Assembly: GCA_029876055.1 (NCBI GenBank)
Contig: CM056875.1
Span: forward strand, 4,737,001-4,801,000
Length of the DNA stretch: 64,000 nucleotides
Direction: 5' to 3'
Source of the DNA: Madurella fahalii
Taxonomy: Eukaryota > Ascomycota > Sordariomycetes > Sordariales
Below are positions 53,644 through 64,000 of the stretch, piece by piece. The notes beneath the pieces are model-generated. The model was given only the letters and a program-made list of their open reading frames with translations. It had not been told where the DNA came from and did not search any database. Numbering within the stretch: the first letter of the stretch is position 1; each line of letters opens with the position of its first letter. A program made the position numbers and the translations under genes.

Positions 53644-56052
53644 TCAGACCAAGGTGAACGCCGAACTCGTGCCCTCAAATGCCTCTATCTTGCCCCCCAA
53701 GCCCTTTGCATCGCCATAATACCGGATCCGATACACGCCACGCTCTGCCCACTCCTCCGTCTCCCACACAATCTCAACCTCGCTCGTGCCCAAAATCTCA
53801 CCCGTCCTCCGCCAGTGGTACACCAGCGACCAGTCGCCGTCATCCCTCACCTGTGTCCACGTGTCTTGTTTCCCGTTTAGCAGGTGTAGCCTCTCTACCG
53901 CTGCAAACGTCCCCTCCAGCCGCAGGTTATTCCTCGGGTTGGCCCCGACAAAGACAATATTCACCTTTTGCCCCCTACGGTAGACCCTCTTCACGTCCAC
54001 AAGCACGTCCCCAAAGCGTTTGAACGGCGGGCTCCCGTCCCACACTACGGGCGTGATGAATGAAAGTGACTGGTTAGAATTGTCAGGCGGGAATAGTCCC
54101 GTGGCTTCGTGCGACGGTGGAGAAGCGGCGTTCGCGCCTAGGTAGTGCAGGAACGAGAGCGTCACGTTGATGTATGCTGCGAGTGTGTGCGGACCATACA
54201 GCGTAGAGGCGCCTTCATAGCGCTGGATCGAGTATTCCTCCTCCGTGGTGATGTAGTGCGTGTAGCTGTTTGCCGGTCCGCCAAGTACGACGACTGGTGG
54301 AGTTGACGCGGCTGGGGAAGTCTCGTGCTGGAATAGGGCGGCTGAGGCATCCGCCACGGCCTCCTTCCACCGTCGTCCGGCCATGGTGCTGGCCTCGCCT
54401 GGGCTGACGATAATAACCAGCTGGCCGACACGGAATACCTGTACATCAACAATGTTGGGCGTCCATTGATACGGCTTGTTCATCTCTCCGACGTCCAGAA
54501 GAATGGGCTTGGGGCTGTGGCATGCTCGTTGCTCGGGGGACGCATCCTTCAGGAAGCGCGAGACGACCCGCCAGACGGGCGAGGTAGTGTTTTCGTTGCC
54601 CGAGTGTTGGGTGAAGTCGAATGCCCCTGGGCCATCCGAAGTCCCAGCAGCGAAAGAATACCCGAGTGCAGCTGAGCACGTGCGAGCATCAGAGCCGTTA
54701 GGTAGGAGAAATGAGAAGCCGGACATGTTGTGGAAGGTGTGGAAGGACTTGACCGATGGACCTCGGACAGGTATCGGGTTTTGCCAGAGCCGATCGTAAA
54801 GTGTCCGGGCAGCCTCAAACTGACGCCTCCCAATCTCGAAGCATGAACTTGCCCCGTTGTCTTCGACCCTAAAGAACGGGCCTCGGGCGTGGCACTGCTG
54901 GGATCTGCCGTCCGCGCAGGTGCTGTTTTCAAAGCTGCACATTTGTCCTGAGCCATCCTCACACCATGCCCCGAGGACGTTTGGGCTAGTATCCCCGACG
55001 TTGGCCTGCGAGAACCCAGCTACAAAGTTCTCGGCTGCTGTAGGCTCGCCGTGGGTGCTCTTTTCGAATAGGTAGGCCGCGACCCCTTTGTTGTCCCCAG
55101 CAATAAGAGTGTTGTTCCCCAATAGCGAGGTTCCATGGGTAGGGAACCACGTCAAGACACCGATGTTCTTGCCGTCTGAAGCACGTTGGAACCTGAGCAG
55201 CGTCAAGTCTTTCTCGACGGAGCCGTCGTCTTCGGAGCTGACGTTGTATTTGGCACGTTCCTCCTCCGGGTTGGCGAGGTATGCAAATAAGCTGCGATTG
55301 ATGTTGGCGCCATGGACCTTGGTGGTGCCGACACTCAAGTATCCCGGTTGTAGAGTCTCGTGAGCGCGCCGGATAGAGAGAATGGCGCCATCAACAATCG
55401 CGCGGTATCCTTGGAGGTCAAACCCCTTGCTGGTGATTTGTGGGAGCAGGTAGTTGAGCCAACCGGCTGGCCCAGCATGCGAATGAGTGCCGGTCACAGC
55501 AACGTTGTGGTGGCTGTAGACCGCGTAGGAAGGGCCTAATTCTTTGAGGCCGTTGATGATACCGTACCGAATGGCTGTGTCTCCCGATTGCGTGTCCAAC
55601 ACTAAGTAGACGAATCTCTCCTCGGGGCGATCGAAACTCCCGACAATGAAGGCTCGCGAATAGAGACGCTGGCGCAGCCCGGTGCCGACTTGCTTCGGGT
55701 CTGCGTAACCCATCAGGTTGATTTCGACCACGGGCCCCGTTATGTCGGCTTTCCCAACTCCGATCAGATAGCGCTCCCCGAGAGGAGAGGACCCTTTGGG
55801 GTGTCCCGCTGCATTGAGCCAAGGAATCGTCCATCGCGCCAGGCCCTCAGGGAGGAATGAGCTCAGCATCAAAGCAGCGAGGAGAACCAAGGCCAAAAAC
55901 GAACAAAGATAGCCACTGAATTGACGATAGGGTATCCTTCTGTCGGAAACCCCTCCACAGGTCGTTTTTTGACACCGTCCCATATCCGCACATGTTTTAG
56001 AATTCAGGCACTGATGCCCCTGCGAAGAGCCTCTATCGTCCTTAACGTCCAT
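53644..56052 (-). CDS. Neutral ceramidase
   Basis: Hydrolyses the amide bond of ceramide to sphingosine and fatty acid at neutral pH. Intronless, 802 aa from the first ATG at 56052 (the frame stays open 42 codons further upstream with no ATG). Catalytic-domain marks are I-G-V-G-K-A-D-I-T-G-P near the start, the zinc-binding G-T-H-S-H-A-G-P-A-G and the nucleophile region N-V-G-D-T-S-P-N-V-L-G-A-W-C, whose Ser is the expected nucleophile. The C-terminal Ig-like domain is present. One hydrophobic helix (about residues 48-67) follows a Cys-rich cytosolic stretch and has no clear cleavage site, suggesting a type II membrane anchor rather than a signal peptide. Confidence 0.93.
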   Translation of the reverse strand: MDVKDDRGSSQGHQCLNSKTCADMGRCQKTTCGGVSDRRIPYRQFSGYLCSFLALVLLAALMLSSFLPEGLARWTIPWLNAAGHPKGSSPLGERYLIGVGKADITGPVVEINLMGYADPKQVGTGLRQRLYSRAFIVGSFDRPEERFVYLVLDTQSGDTAIRYGIINGLKELGPSYAVYSHHNVAVTGTHSHAGPAGWLNYLLPQITSKGFDLQGYRAIVDGAILSIRRAHETLQPGYLSVGTTKVHGANINRSLFAYLANPEEERAKYNVSSEDDGSVEKDLTLLRFQRASDGKNIGVLTWFPTHGTSLLGNNTLIAGDNKGVAAYLFEKSTHGEPTAAENFVAGFSQANVGDTSPNVLGAWCEDGSGQMCSFENSTCADGRSQQCHARGPFFRVEDNGASSCFEIGRRQFEAARTLYDRLWQNPIPVRGPSVKSFHTFHNMSGFSFLLPNGSDARTCSAALGYSFAAGTSDGPGAFDFTQHSGNENTTSPVWRVVSRFLKDASPEQRACHSPKPILLDVGEMNKPYQWTPNIVDVQVFRVGQLVIIVSPGEASTMAGRRWKEAVADASAALFQHETSPAASTPPVVVLGGPANSYTHYITTEEEYSIQRYEGASTLYGPHTLAAYINVTLSFLHYLGANAASPPSHEATGLFPPDNSNQSLSFITPVVWDGSPPFKRFGDVLVDVKRVYRRGQKVNIVFVGANPRNNLRLEGTFAAVERLHLLNGKQDTWTQVRDDGDWSLVYHWRRTGEILGTSEVEIVWETEEWAERGVYRIRYYGDAKGLGGKIEAFEGTSSAFTLV

Positions 56053-56732
56053 CACGGAGTCGAGTTGGCAGCTCCGTCGCAATGGCGTTCTCGGTCGCGG
56101 AGTGCTGTGTAATGGATTGTGCGCGATAGTCTTCACCTCGGCATATTTGAGCACGACTGGCGCTGTTGCAATGTTCACGAGGCACCGTTTGCGGCAGTTG
56201 TGATGCTGAAACCGGAGTCACCAACGATGGCGGCGTGGCAATGGCCTTGGCAACCGTCATTGTTTATGGAAACCGCCCGATTTGACAGAGGGTGATAGTG
56301 CCACCCCGCTGCCAAGCACTCTCGTCTTCAAGGTGTCGGCCTTGGGAATGAACATTGGAGCATCAGAAGCTTTTCTTCAACGGGATATGCTCCCTATTCT
56401 GGAAGCCCTTGGTTCTGCTGTCTCATTATTCCAAGTTTGCTATGCAACCCGTTCTCATCAGCTGGTCCGGAGACAGATGCCATCCAAAATCCAGAATCTT
56501 AGTATAGAACCACGCTAGGGGGTGGGTTTCCCCGCAGTGGAGTCTGAAATTTCCAGCTGCGCGTCGCCTGCATCGACATTTCCAATCAGTTCGTTTTGAA
56601 CTATACTAGTTCTTGACAAACAGCTTATCAACAACCCGAGATATTTGTCGCAAAAAGCAGGCCTTGAAGCGACCCAGAACTGCTCGGATATTTCAATCAA
56701 AGCGATAACTCAACGGACCAACGGCGGTCACC
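56053..56732. other. Divergent intergenic region, ceramidase / SPF27
   Basis: 680 nt of shared upstream sequence. The first 126 nt remain open in the ceramidase frame but have no ATG. Nothing else noted. Confidence 0.5.
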
Positions 56733-57499
56733 ATGCCCTCCATCACCACGGTCCACGAGTCCCTCCCATGTAACCCCCCATTCTCTTTCTCTGCCCCCCC
56801 CATCTTATCTCTCACCCACATCTCCACAAATAACCTAACCACCACCATTAATCAGACATCGACCCGGAGCCAACACCCTCCGAACGCGCCGCCGCAGAAG
56901 CCCTCATAGCCGCCGAGCGCGCCCTCGTCCCAGACGACCCTCACCACGCCCTCCTGCCGCCGGCGCCGCGGACAGAATCCGAATCCCCATTCCTGACCCC
57001 GCTCCTCAGATCCGAACTCGCCCGCCTCTCTTCCGCCTCGGACCCTTCGCAATCCAAACTCGCCGCGCTCGACCTGTCGCGGTACGAAGCGCTGGACCCG
57101 CCGACGCCCGAGGCCCTGTCCGCCCTGTCCCCCTCGGAAGCCTCCCAGCTGCTGCAGCAATCCCTCGCCCGCGCCTACGCCTCGCAGGCCTACGTCTCGT
57201 CGCGCCGCACGCACCTCGCCCTGCTTGACAGCTACGGCAAGAACGCCTGGCTGGTGGGCAACTACCACCTCGAGGGGGAGCTGAAGGCGCTCGAGGCCGA
57301 GCTGGCCGAGACGAGACGCGCCATCGACGTGCTCACACTGCAGCGCAAGGACGCGCAAGACCAGGCGGGGCCCGAGATTACGGGGCTGGAGGCGACCTGG
57401 AAGCGAGGGGTCGGGAGGGTGCTCGAGACCGAGGCTGCTGCCGAGGGGTTGAGGAGAGAGATATTGGAGCTTAGGAGGAGGATGGCGGCAGAGGAGTGA
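56733..57499 (+). CDS. spf27: Pre-mRNA-splicing factor SPF27 (BCAS2/Cwf7 family)
   Basis: Core subunit of the Prp19/NineTeen complex of the spliceosome. Exons 56733-56769 and 56856-57499 give 226 aa over an 86-nt intron; the junction yields H-E-S-L-P-Y-I-D-P-E-P. The family pattern is L-P-Y-I-D near the N-terminus, then Y-E-A-L-D-P-P, a helical centre with S-Q-A-Y-V-S-S-R and L-D-S-Y-G-K-N-A-W-L-V-G-N-Y, and a coiled-coil C-terminus (L-E-A-E-L-A-E-T-R-R). Length matches the family. The gene is convergent with the PKA regulatory-subunit gene. Confidence 0.9.
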
Positions 57500-57869
57500 A
57501 GACAACGCTGGGTGGGTGGAAGGTAATACTAGGAAAAGCTGCATGTCCGGCACAGCGTCAGTTGGCAGAAAGCATTACAGGTGTTTATTTCCTGGACCAC
57601 GGTTTCACACCGGCATCATAGCATAATGGCAGATGGATGCTACTGTACCCTGTTACTGATACATCTTCCAGCTATCCGATGGCAGTCAGTCAGGGATTTG
57701 CCTTCGTTGAAACGAAGGTGCAAGATGCCTAAACGCCGTTCTGACCCCGAGACTGTGACTGTGCCTCATCTTCCTCGCTCTGTCTGTGCCTTGCTACTAT
57801 CAGCGGTGATTTGTGCCGTCAGCTCTCAGCCCTGCCATATCTGCTAAATCAATCGTCTTAGCCCCTCCC
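57500..57869. other. Convergent intergenic region, SPF27 / PKA-R
   Basis: 370 nt between two 3' ends. No feature seen. Confidence 0.5.
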
Positions 57870-59108
57870 TCAAGAAACCTGCAACGGGTCCATCTCCTCC
57901 ACGCCAGACTTGACACCCACATACTTGGTTCTTCTCATGATGCCTTCGACCGGACCGAGCAGCCGTTGGAAGGCGGACTTGCCGAGCGTCGCGACTTTGA
58001 CCTCCGTCTCGCTGACGACGCTGGCCGCACGTGGCGCATCGTTAAGCAAGGCGAGCTCGCCAAAGAAGTCGCCCTTCTTATAGTGTTTTACAGGCGTTTC
58101 GTTGCCCGCTCTATAGGCAACCGCCTCGCCCGACTCGAGCAAGAAGAAGGAATGGCCCGGGTCGCCCTCGCGAATAATCGTGTGGCCGGCGGGGAACTTT
58201 TGGCTCTCCAGAGCGTCGGCAATCTTGGACCTCTCATACGGAGTCAGGCTCGACAGGAGAGGCACTTCCTCGAGGAAGCCCTCGTACATGCGGCGGCGGG
58301 CAAACGTCGACTCCATCAGAATTCGGCGGAAGGTTAAGCGATCGAGAGCCCATAACGTGCACTGTGGCTCGGCCGAGATGACGGTGGCAGCCCGAGGGGC
58401 GTTGTACATCAGGGCGAGCTCTCCAAACGACCCGCCAGCCTCAATCGTACCGACTTTCTGCCCCATTCCGTCCGGCCCTGGCTGCAACGAGCCGCTCGCG
58501 TTGACATAAACCTCGAAGCTGCCCTTCTCGACAATGTAGAAGAAGTCGCCGGCATCTCCTTGCGTAATCACCTGGGCCCGAGTTAGAAGACATCCCTCTA
58601 CTTTCTACGGCCGGAAGTAGCCGCTGGTGCCGACACTGACCTTGATCCCTTTGGTGGGGATCGGTTTTTCTACCAACGCTCCTAGGATCTGAGCACTCTG
58701 TTCCTCGTCCAGGTGGCTAAATAAAAAATTGCCGCTGATGGCCTTTTTGAGGCGCTCCAACTGCTCCGGCGACTTGGGGTGTACAGGCGGCGACCAGTTA
58801 TCGTACGTGTCAGCAACCGGCTTGAGCGATTCGGCTGACACCGAGGTGCGGCGGGCAAAGTTATACTGGGCAGGATAGCCTTCCGGGTTTGGCGGGCTTC
58901 GCAGACCGGACGTCTGGGAATCAGACGGAGCGTCAGATGCGAATGGCCCGCGGAAGGTGCTGGCCGACGTGACCCCGAAATTGGGCGTTGTTGGCGAAGC
59001 AACGGTGTCGTTCTCATCCTCCTCGGTGATAGCAGCTGTATCAAGTCTGGCCGAGCCAAAGGGGTTCGCGTTCGCCCCAAAGGGGCTGGTGAAGCCAGTG
59101 CTGGACAT
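57870..59108 (-). CDS. pkaR: cAMP-dependent protein kinase regulatory subunit
   Basis: Binds and inhibits the PKA catalytic subunit until cAMP is present. Exons 59108-58641 and 58571-57870 (69-nt intron, GTCAGT donor) give 389 aa. The inhibitory site is R86-R87-T88-S89-V, a phosphorylatable (type II-like) sequence. Two cyclic-nucleotide-binding domains follow, with phosphate-binding cassettes G-S-F-G-E-L-A-L-M-Y-N-A-P-R-A-A-T-V and F-G-E-L-A-L-L-N-D-A-P-R-A-A-S-V, both with the needed Glu and Arg. The N-terminal 80 residues are Ser/Pro-rich, with no recognisable RIIa dimerisation domain. The start M-S-S-T-G-F-T-S-P-F-G is chosen because an in-frame upstream ATG lies in unlike sequence. Confidence 0.94.
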
Positions 59109-61220
59109 GTTTCGATGGATTGCCTCGAGAACCGCTGATATTCATCCACCGAGTATGGCTCCCCAGACCAAGCTCTGGCAGTTCCGTAACTCTTGCGGGT
59201 TGTATCTTCTCGCTGGAGGCAGAGATCCGATTTTATGTATTTGCGGGCGGTGAGGGGAGACCAGAACCAAAGAGGTCGATTGCTGGCTTGAAACGGGGCT
59301 CTTAAATCCCTGAAGCCTGAGACGCTTGTTAGGACACAGTTCAAACTGCACAATTCATAGCGTGGGCTAGTCCCGGGGTGGCCGAACGGCAGAAGGGATA
59401 TTCAAGACAAGTGGCTGGGTGCAATACGGGGACCTGCAGCTTCGGCGGGAAGTTGCTTTTGCAATGGTGAATTCAGTGACACCTAGCACCAGACGTCGAA
59501 TGTACATGAACGCTTTCGTCATAGACAGAAAAGTTTTTGATGGAAGGCGAAGGGGGGATTGAGACAGAAAACGTAGAACTCAGCAATGAAGAAACGATCG
59601 AGACTTACTCTGCCTTGCCGCCTAAGAGGCCGGGGTGGGTATACAAAGACGTGGGCTAGCCGATAGGCAGCTGCGTCAACAAGCTCCCAAACGGCGATGA
59701 TAGTCCAAGCCAAAGATGCTCCGGATACCGTATGAGAGGGGGAAGAAGACCCCGTCGGTAGGAAAACGACACCAATGCGTGCGTGGTAAAGAGGAGCAGC
59801 AAGTTCGGAACCAATGAAGGGAGGCCAAAAAGATCGACTCGCAGGGCGCGCAGTTTGTGGACAAGGAATAAAGGCTGAGACAGGACGGGTCCGGTACAGG
59901 GGTGGGGGGAGGATTTTGAGATGCGGCTGCAGTGCACTGTTCTGTTTGCAATGAGCACCCACAGGGACCGATGACGGGTGCGACAGCCCAAAAAAAAACA
60001 ACCAGATGCGATGCGGCGGGACGATGAAAGGAGAAGCGGGAAGCGAGGCAGGACCTCTTAGCAGGTGAGGATGGGAGGAGGGGAGACGGAAGCGTGAAGC
60101 TTCAGGTTTGGGTAAGTGGGGTGCTCCCGCCCTACGTTCTCCCAGAAGGGTCTCGGCGTGCGTTCCCTGCATCACCGTGACCAGGGAAACCTGCCGGTCC
60201 ATCAAGGAAATTTCAAGCCCCAAAGGAACAGTATAAGGCATATTGCCCGTCTTTGCGAATATTCAAGCGCATTTATTATTAGCGCGAAGAGATGGGTTAC
60301 CAGAGGTAGATGATGGCTTTACTTTCCCCACGGGGACTTCCATAGCGGTCGTTGACGAGGCTGGGATGCTGCGGATGTTGGTAGTGGGTATGTACTTTGT
60401 CCGTCGTCAGTCCAGCGTCCCCTCCTCAACCCCCCTCGCGACTGGACCCGCTCCTGCGTTTTCTCCACGAGCCGCTGCTCGGCGTGGCCAGTCATTTGCG
60501 TCGAACAGTTCTAGAAAGACGCACGGACTCGATAGTGGCCTGTCCCGAACTCTAATCCCGGAGGTGGCACAGAGAGAGAACCGGCAGCGGGGGTTTTGTG
60601 GTTGGCTGTCCCTGCTCGCTGACGTGCTGTGAGCTTCACCGAGTCTTCTCTGGCGGCTTCTCTTGCAGATCTGCCGCAGCAAGCTGACAGGTGGCGGTGG
60701 GAAAGCTTGGTACAGAATGAGCTCGCGAAAAAAAAAGATGATGCTGATCCCAATCAGGACTCGGATGCCGTCCCTTGCCAACGTTTTGTGTTCTGATGTG
60801 TCTGTTTGTGAAAAGGCCGCAGCAGTGTTGCTGCTGATCTTTGTTTGGTCTCCGCAGCCGCCGAGCAGACTCGTTTTACACGACTCGTAACAACTCCCCT
60901 CTCATAACCAAAGATACCTTTTTGTATCACAGAACCCCAGGAAGGTCCCATAGGCACAGCCCGCTCCGTTTCCCCATCATTCTAGCGCACGATCGCATTC
61001 GAGCGTCATGTGATTAGTCTCGTGGCGGCTTTGGATTTCATGCAGAAGACGCCTAAAATTGGGCGTCACAGCCTCTCTGCCAAGCACTGCACGGGCCATT
61101 TTACCCGCCGCTGGCTGAGGCGCTCCGTTGTCTTCGAAACCCTCCTTTTCTGACATCTCCCTGACTTGTGCCATCCCCGTAACCGACTACAACGAGCAGG
61201 TCGACCACAAGTTGCACACC
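59109..61220. other. Long divergent intergenic region, PKA-R / CDC50
   Basis: 2.1 kb, probably including long 5' leaders. The minus strand is pyrimidine-rich with a 240-codon open frame (59519-60241) lacking coding character. A tRNA A-box-like string (about 59375-59395) has no matching B box. No gene is supported. Confidence 0.5.
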
Positions 61221-62533
61221 ATGGCACCTCGCCGTCGCCGTGGCGCCGCCAACGATGCCGGCGACGATGCCCGTTCCGACACGGATGCGCCCAAGAACCG
61301 CCCGCCGAACACGGCCTTTCGCCAGCAGCGCATGCGCGCCTGGCAGTGTGTGCTGACACCGAAACTCATTGTCACCATCTTCTCCATCCTGGCTGCCATC
61401 TACCTGGGTTTCGGCGCCTATCTCACGTATCTTGCGTACACGGTATGCCGCTCAATTTCTGGGTTATTTCTTCGCGTGCAACAGATGCTAATTTGCATTC
61501 GTTTCCGCGGCTCCAGGTCCGAGACATCCGAGTCGACTATACAGACTGCCTTCAGGACGCTTCGAGGGATGCGTTCAATCCAATGCCAGAGAATTACATC
61601 ACGGCACACTTCTCCGCCAAAAACGACAGTTTAAATCCCTACAAGGCTTTGTGGAAGAAGGAAACACGAAATGTGGAGTACGGAGGCGGAGAGTACAATG
61701 CCGACCGAGAATACTGCATAGTGCGCATCAACATCCCCGAGGCGTTGAACCCCACCATCAGTTTCTTCTACCACCTCGAGAACTTCTACCAGAACCACCG
61801 TCGTTACGTCAACTCGTTTAATGCCCGGCAACTTCTAGGCGAAGCCGTCGACGGCCGCACCATCAACGAGTCCACCTGCGACCCGATTGCCTACGACCCG
61901 CTCGGCTCGGGCAAGATCGTCTACCCGTGTGGCCTGGTGGCCAACTCGATGTTTAATGACACCTTCTCGGACCTGATGCCCGTCGATGCCAGCACGGACG
62001 TCGCCGTTAGAGAGCGAGCCTACACTATGTCCAACAAGGGCATTGCCTGGCCTGGCACTAAGGACCTCTACGGCGTCACCAAATACTCGTATGACCAGAT
62101 CGTACCCCCACCCAACTGGTACGAACGGTACAGGTTCAACTACACGGCGAGGAATCCGCCACCGGAGCTCGATAAAGACGAGGCCTTTCAGAACTGGATG
62201 ATGTTGGCTGCCACACCCAACTTCTACAAGCTCGCGCAGAAGAACGATCATGACGTCCTCGAGGCTGGCGAGTACGAAATCGAAATCCAGTCCAACTTTG
62301 ACACGATCCGGTACAACGGCCGCAAGGCCTTCGTCATCACCACGATATCTACCATGGGTTCCCGCAACATCTGGCCGGGTATAATCTTCTTGGTCGTTGG
62401 TGGTATTTGCCTGATTCTGGACGTCTACTTTATCCTCTCGTTTTTCTTGTGGAAGCCCCGGAAGTTGGGCGACCCCTCATATCTGTCATGGAATCAGCCG
62501 TCGGCGGCTCAGGGGCACGCGTCGACGTCATGA
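61221..62533 (+). CDS. cdc50: CDC50/LEM3 family P4-ATPase chaperone subunit
   Basis: Non-catalytic subunit of phospholipid flippases. Exons 61221-61442 and 61517-62533 give 412 aa over a 74-nt intron. The basic N-terminus contains N-T-A-F-R-Q-Q-R-M-R-A-W, followed by helix 1 (about 47-70, I-V-T-I-F-S-I-L-A-A-I-Y-L-G-F-G). The large luminal domain has Y-H-L-E-N-F-Y-Q-N-H-R-R-Y, paired cysteines (T-C-D-P-I and Y-P-C-G-L) and N-x-S/T sites. Helix 2 lies at about 360-385, before a short tail. All family landmarks are present. The open frame upstream of the ATG has no conserved sequence. Confidence 0.95.
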
Positions 62534-63546
62534 GTAAGGAATGTCTAGGGAGAAGGGTCGGTTCATGGAAAGCTGATGTTGGTGGAGGGTGCTCTCCTGT
62601 GTTTTCTCTCGAAGCTTTACTCTGGGATAGTGGGGTCGCACGGCGCACGGGGGGACATATCGGTGTCTGCAATTTTTTTTTTTTTTTTTTTTTTCCGGGT
62701 TTGCGTCTTCTAAGTTTCTGTTTTCTGTTTCTGTTTCTGTTTCTGTTTTGGTGCCCATTCCGAAAATGTATACGGTCGGTTACCAGTCCTGCTGTTGTAT
62801 TGTACGGATACCTATCTGCTACTAGAGACGCGTTGGGATTGGTGGTTCTGTCTGTAGCGGATGTAGTGATGTTTCTCCAGCGCCTAGACATCCTCTTCTA
62901 CTCTGCGACCGCCTGGTTAATAGACGATAACACTGAATGAATCGTCGCCGCGAGCAAGATGCGTACGATTGCATAGGAGGCACGGGCTCTTAGTGACTTA
63001 CCCGGCGAGTAGATGTTTTAAGGGAGAACGGCAATGGAAAAGGTATGCTCCCAGTTGCCCCGCAGCAACAGCCCGGAACATTTTCAGTCGTTTGCAGCGT
63101 CCGTCAATTCATTGGAAACGTAGGCCGGAATCTCTCCCGAGCTTGTACCAAACGAGACAACGTGACTTGCCTCAATCATTCCAACGAACTTCAGTGCCGA
63201 GTTTGGGAGCGCACCTTGAATATTCATCCTCACTCGGCAGCTGTCAGGCTGCAGCCTCAGGCCTCTCAAGCAACCACTTAAGGCAGCCCGCCCCGCGAAA
63301 CGCGATAGGAGGTGGCCCGTGACGTGAGCCGACGCGACACCCCGGAATTTTTTGCCTTGGCCCTGCTAGCCTTGTGGCGCCTTTGGAAGCAGCCGCTCCA
63401 TCGGCGTTATACCGCTGCATCATTTTCCCACTACGGCAGACAGCTCTTCCTTCCTACATCATCATCATCCCCTCCCCCTTTTTCCTCCGCCGCTGTCCGG
63501 GTAGTTCTGCCATCGTCAATCGCAGCGATTCCTGCAATCGCCCACC
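62534..63546. other. Intergenic region, CDC50 3' flank / SPT16 promoter
   Basis: About 1 kb. T22 at 62673-62694 and a T-T-T-C-T-G repeat (about 62716-62748) lie in the CDC50 3' flank. No ORF is supported. Confidence 0.5.
62673..62694. repeat. Poly(T) tract, 22 nt
   Basis: Uninterrupted T22 about 140 nt past the CDC50 stop. It may act as a U-rich 3'-end element but is probably a length-variable homopolymer. Confidence 0.9.
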
Positions 63547-64000
63547 ATGGCGGACATTAAAATCGACAGCAAGGTGTTCCAGGAGCGTCTGTCGCACTTC
63601 ATCAATGCCTGGAAGGCCGACAAGCGATCCGGAGACGCGGTCTTCGGGGGCGTCTCCTCCATCGTCATCCTGATGGGCAAGGTTGACGAGGAGCCCGAAT
63701 TCTACAAGAACAATGCCATGCACGTAAGTCTCACAGACGACGCGACGAGCGCAGTCTCGCCCGGCGCTAACAGAGTTGCAGTTCTGGCTGCTCGGCTACG
63801 AATTCCCGACGACGCTGATGCTTCTCACTCTCGACACCATCTACATCCTGACGACTCAGAAGAAAGGTTCGCACCCCCCCTTCTCATCATCTATCCGGCC
63901 TCTAACACGTCTTGCAGCGAAATACCTTGATCAAATCAAAGGCGGTCGACACCCTGTGGAGGTTCTTGTGAGAGGCAAGGATAGCGCCGAGAACGAGAAG
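63547..64000 (+). CDS. spt16: FACT complex subunit Spt16 (partial, 5' part only)
   Basis: Large subunit of the FACT histone chaperone, which moves H2A-H2B during transcription and replication. Three exons are seen: 63547-63723, 63782-63866 and 63918-64000 (running off the right edge), giving the first 115 residues. The product starts M-A-D-I-K-I-D-S-K-V-F-Q-E-R-L. It contains the N-terminal-domain motifs M-G-K-V-D-E-E-P-E-F-Y-K-N-N-A-M-H, F-W-L-L-G-Y-E-F-P-T-T and K-Y-L-D-Q-I-K-G-G. Introns are 58 and 51 nt. Family recognition is secure; the rest of the protein is outside the window. Confidence 0.96.

Noticed and set aside
53644..56178. 844-codon version of the ceramidase
   Set aside because: The extra 42 codons begin with GTG and contain no ATG; the first ATG is at 56052.
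59375..59395. tRNA A-box-like string TGGCCGAACGG
   Set aside because: No B box at the right distance and no acceptor stem could be paired by eye.
59519..60241. 240-codon minus-strand open frame upstream of PKA-R
   Set aside because: Composition follows the pyrimidine-rich leader (Pro/Ser/Leu), with no conserved-looking block or splice logic; probably leader or promoter DNA.

Overview
This window is nuclear DNA of a filamentous ascomycete, most likely a Sordariomycete of the Neurospora/Chaetomium type. The evidence is GC-rich third positions, short GT..AG introns (mostly 50-140 nt) with CTAAC-like branch points, and a set of Pezizomycotina genes: CIA84-type PPR protein, Fta4, Mic12, a LaeA-like methyltransferase and an AA9 polysaccharide monooxygenase. 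The organism cannot be named from the sequence alone. I see 29 protein genes, two of them cut by the window edges (eIF3f on the left, SPT16 on the right). I see no convincing tRNA, rRNA, transposon or CRISPR. Splice sites are my own reading, chosen so that exons keep frame and join into the family consensus.

Layout. 0-8 kb: eIF3f (partial, -), UTP25 (+), mitoribosomal bL17m (-), MIC12 (+), an acyltransferase-3 membrane protein (-). 9-17 kb: HEM2 (-), an unrecognised 610-aa protein (+), a 118-aa basic protein with an internal duplication (-), a tyrosine-phosphatase-like protein (-). 18-25 kb: eight-exon IMP3 (-), mitoribosomal bS18m (+), CIA84 (-), kinetochore FTA4 (+). 25-32 kb: a calpain-type protease (-) and an ArfGAP-UBA protein (-). 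34-39 kb: LaeA-like methyltransferase (-) and a PLP-dependent decarboxylase (+). 39-44 kb: a DUF2462-type protein (-), ATG7 (-), dCMP deaminase (+). 45-51 kb: a 63-aa one-helix protein (-), an AA9 LPMO (-), the 24-kDa complex I subunit (+). 51-64 kb: a Kelch protein (-), neutral ceramidase (-), SPF27 (+), PKA regulatory subunit (-), CDC50 (+), SPT16 (partial, +).

The genes do not form a pathway. This is an ordinary housekeeping stretch with a mitochondrial flavour (bL17m, MIC12, bS18m, CIA84, the 24-kDa complex I subunit) and a ribosome-biogenesis flavour (UTP25, IMP3). Genes alternate in divergent and convergent pairs separated by 0.2-2.1 kb.

The most interesting signals are small ones. UGUACA elements sit 40-47 nt past the stop codons of three mitochondrial-protein genes. 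The LaeA-like gene carries a 12-nt microexon and a GC-AG intron, and the ArfGAP gene a 17-nt microexon. Two near-identical (TC)33 microsatellites occur 5 kb apart, one immediately behind a 5' splice site. Two orphan proteins of unknown function are also present.
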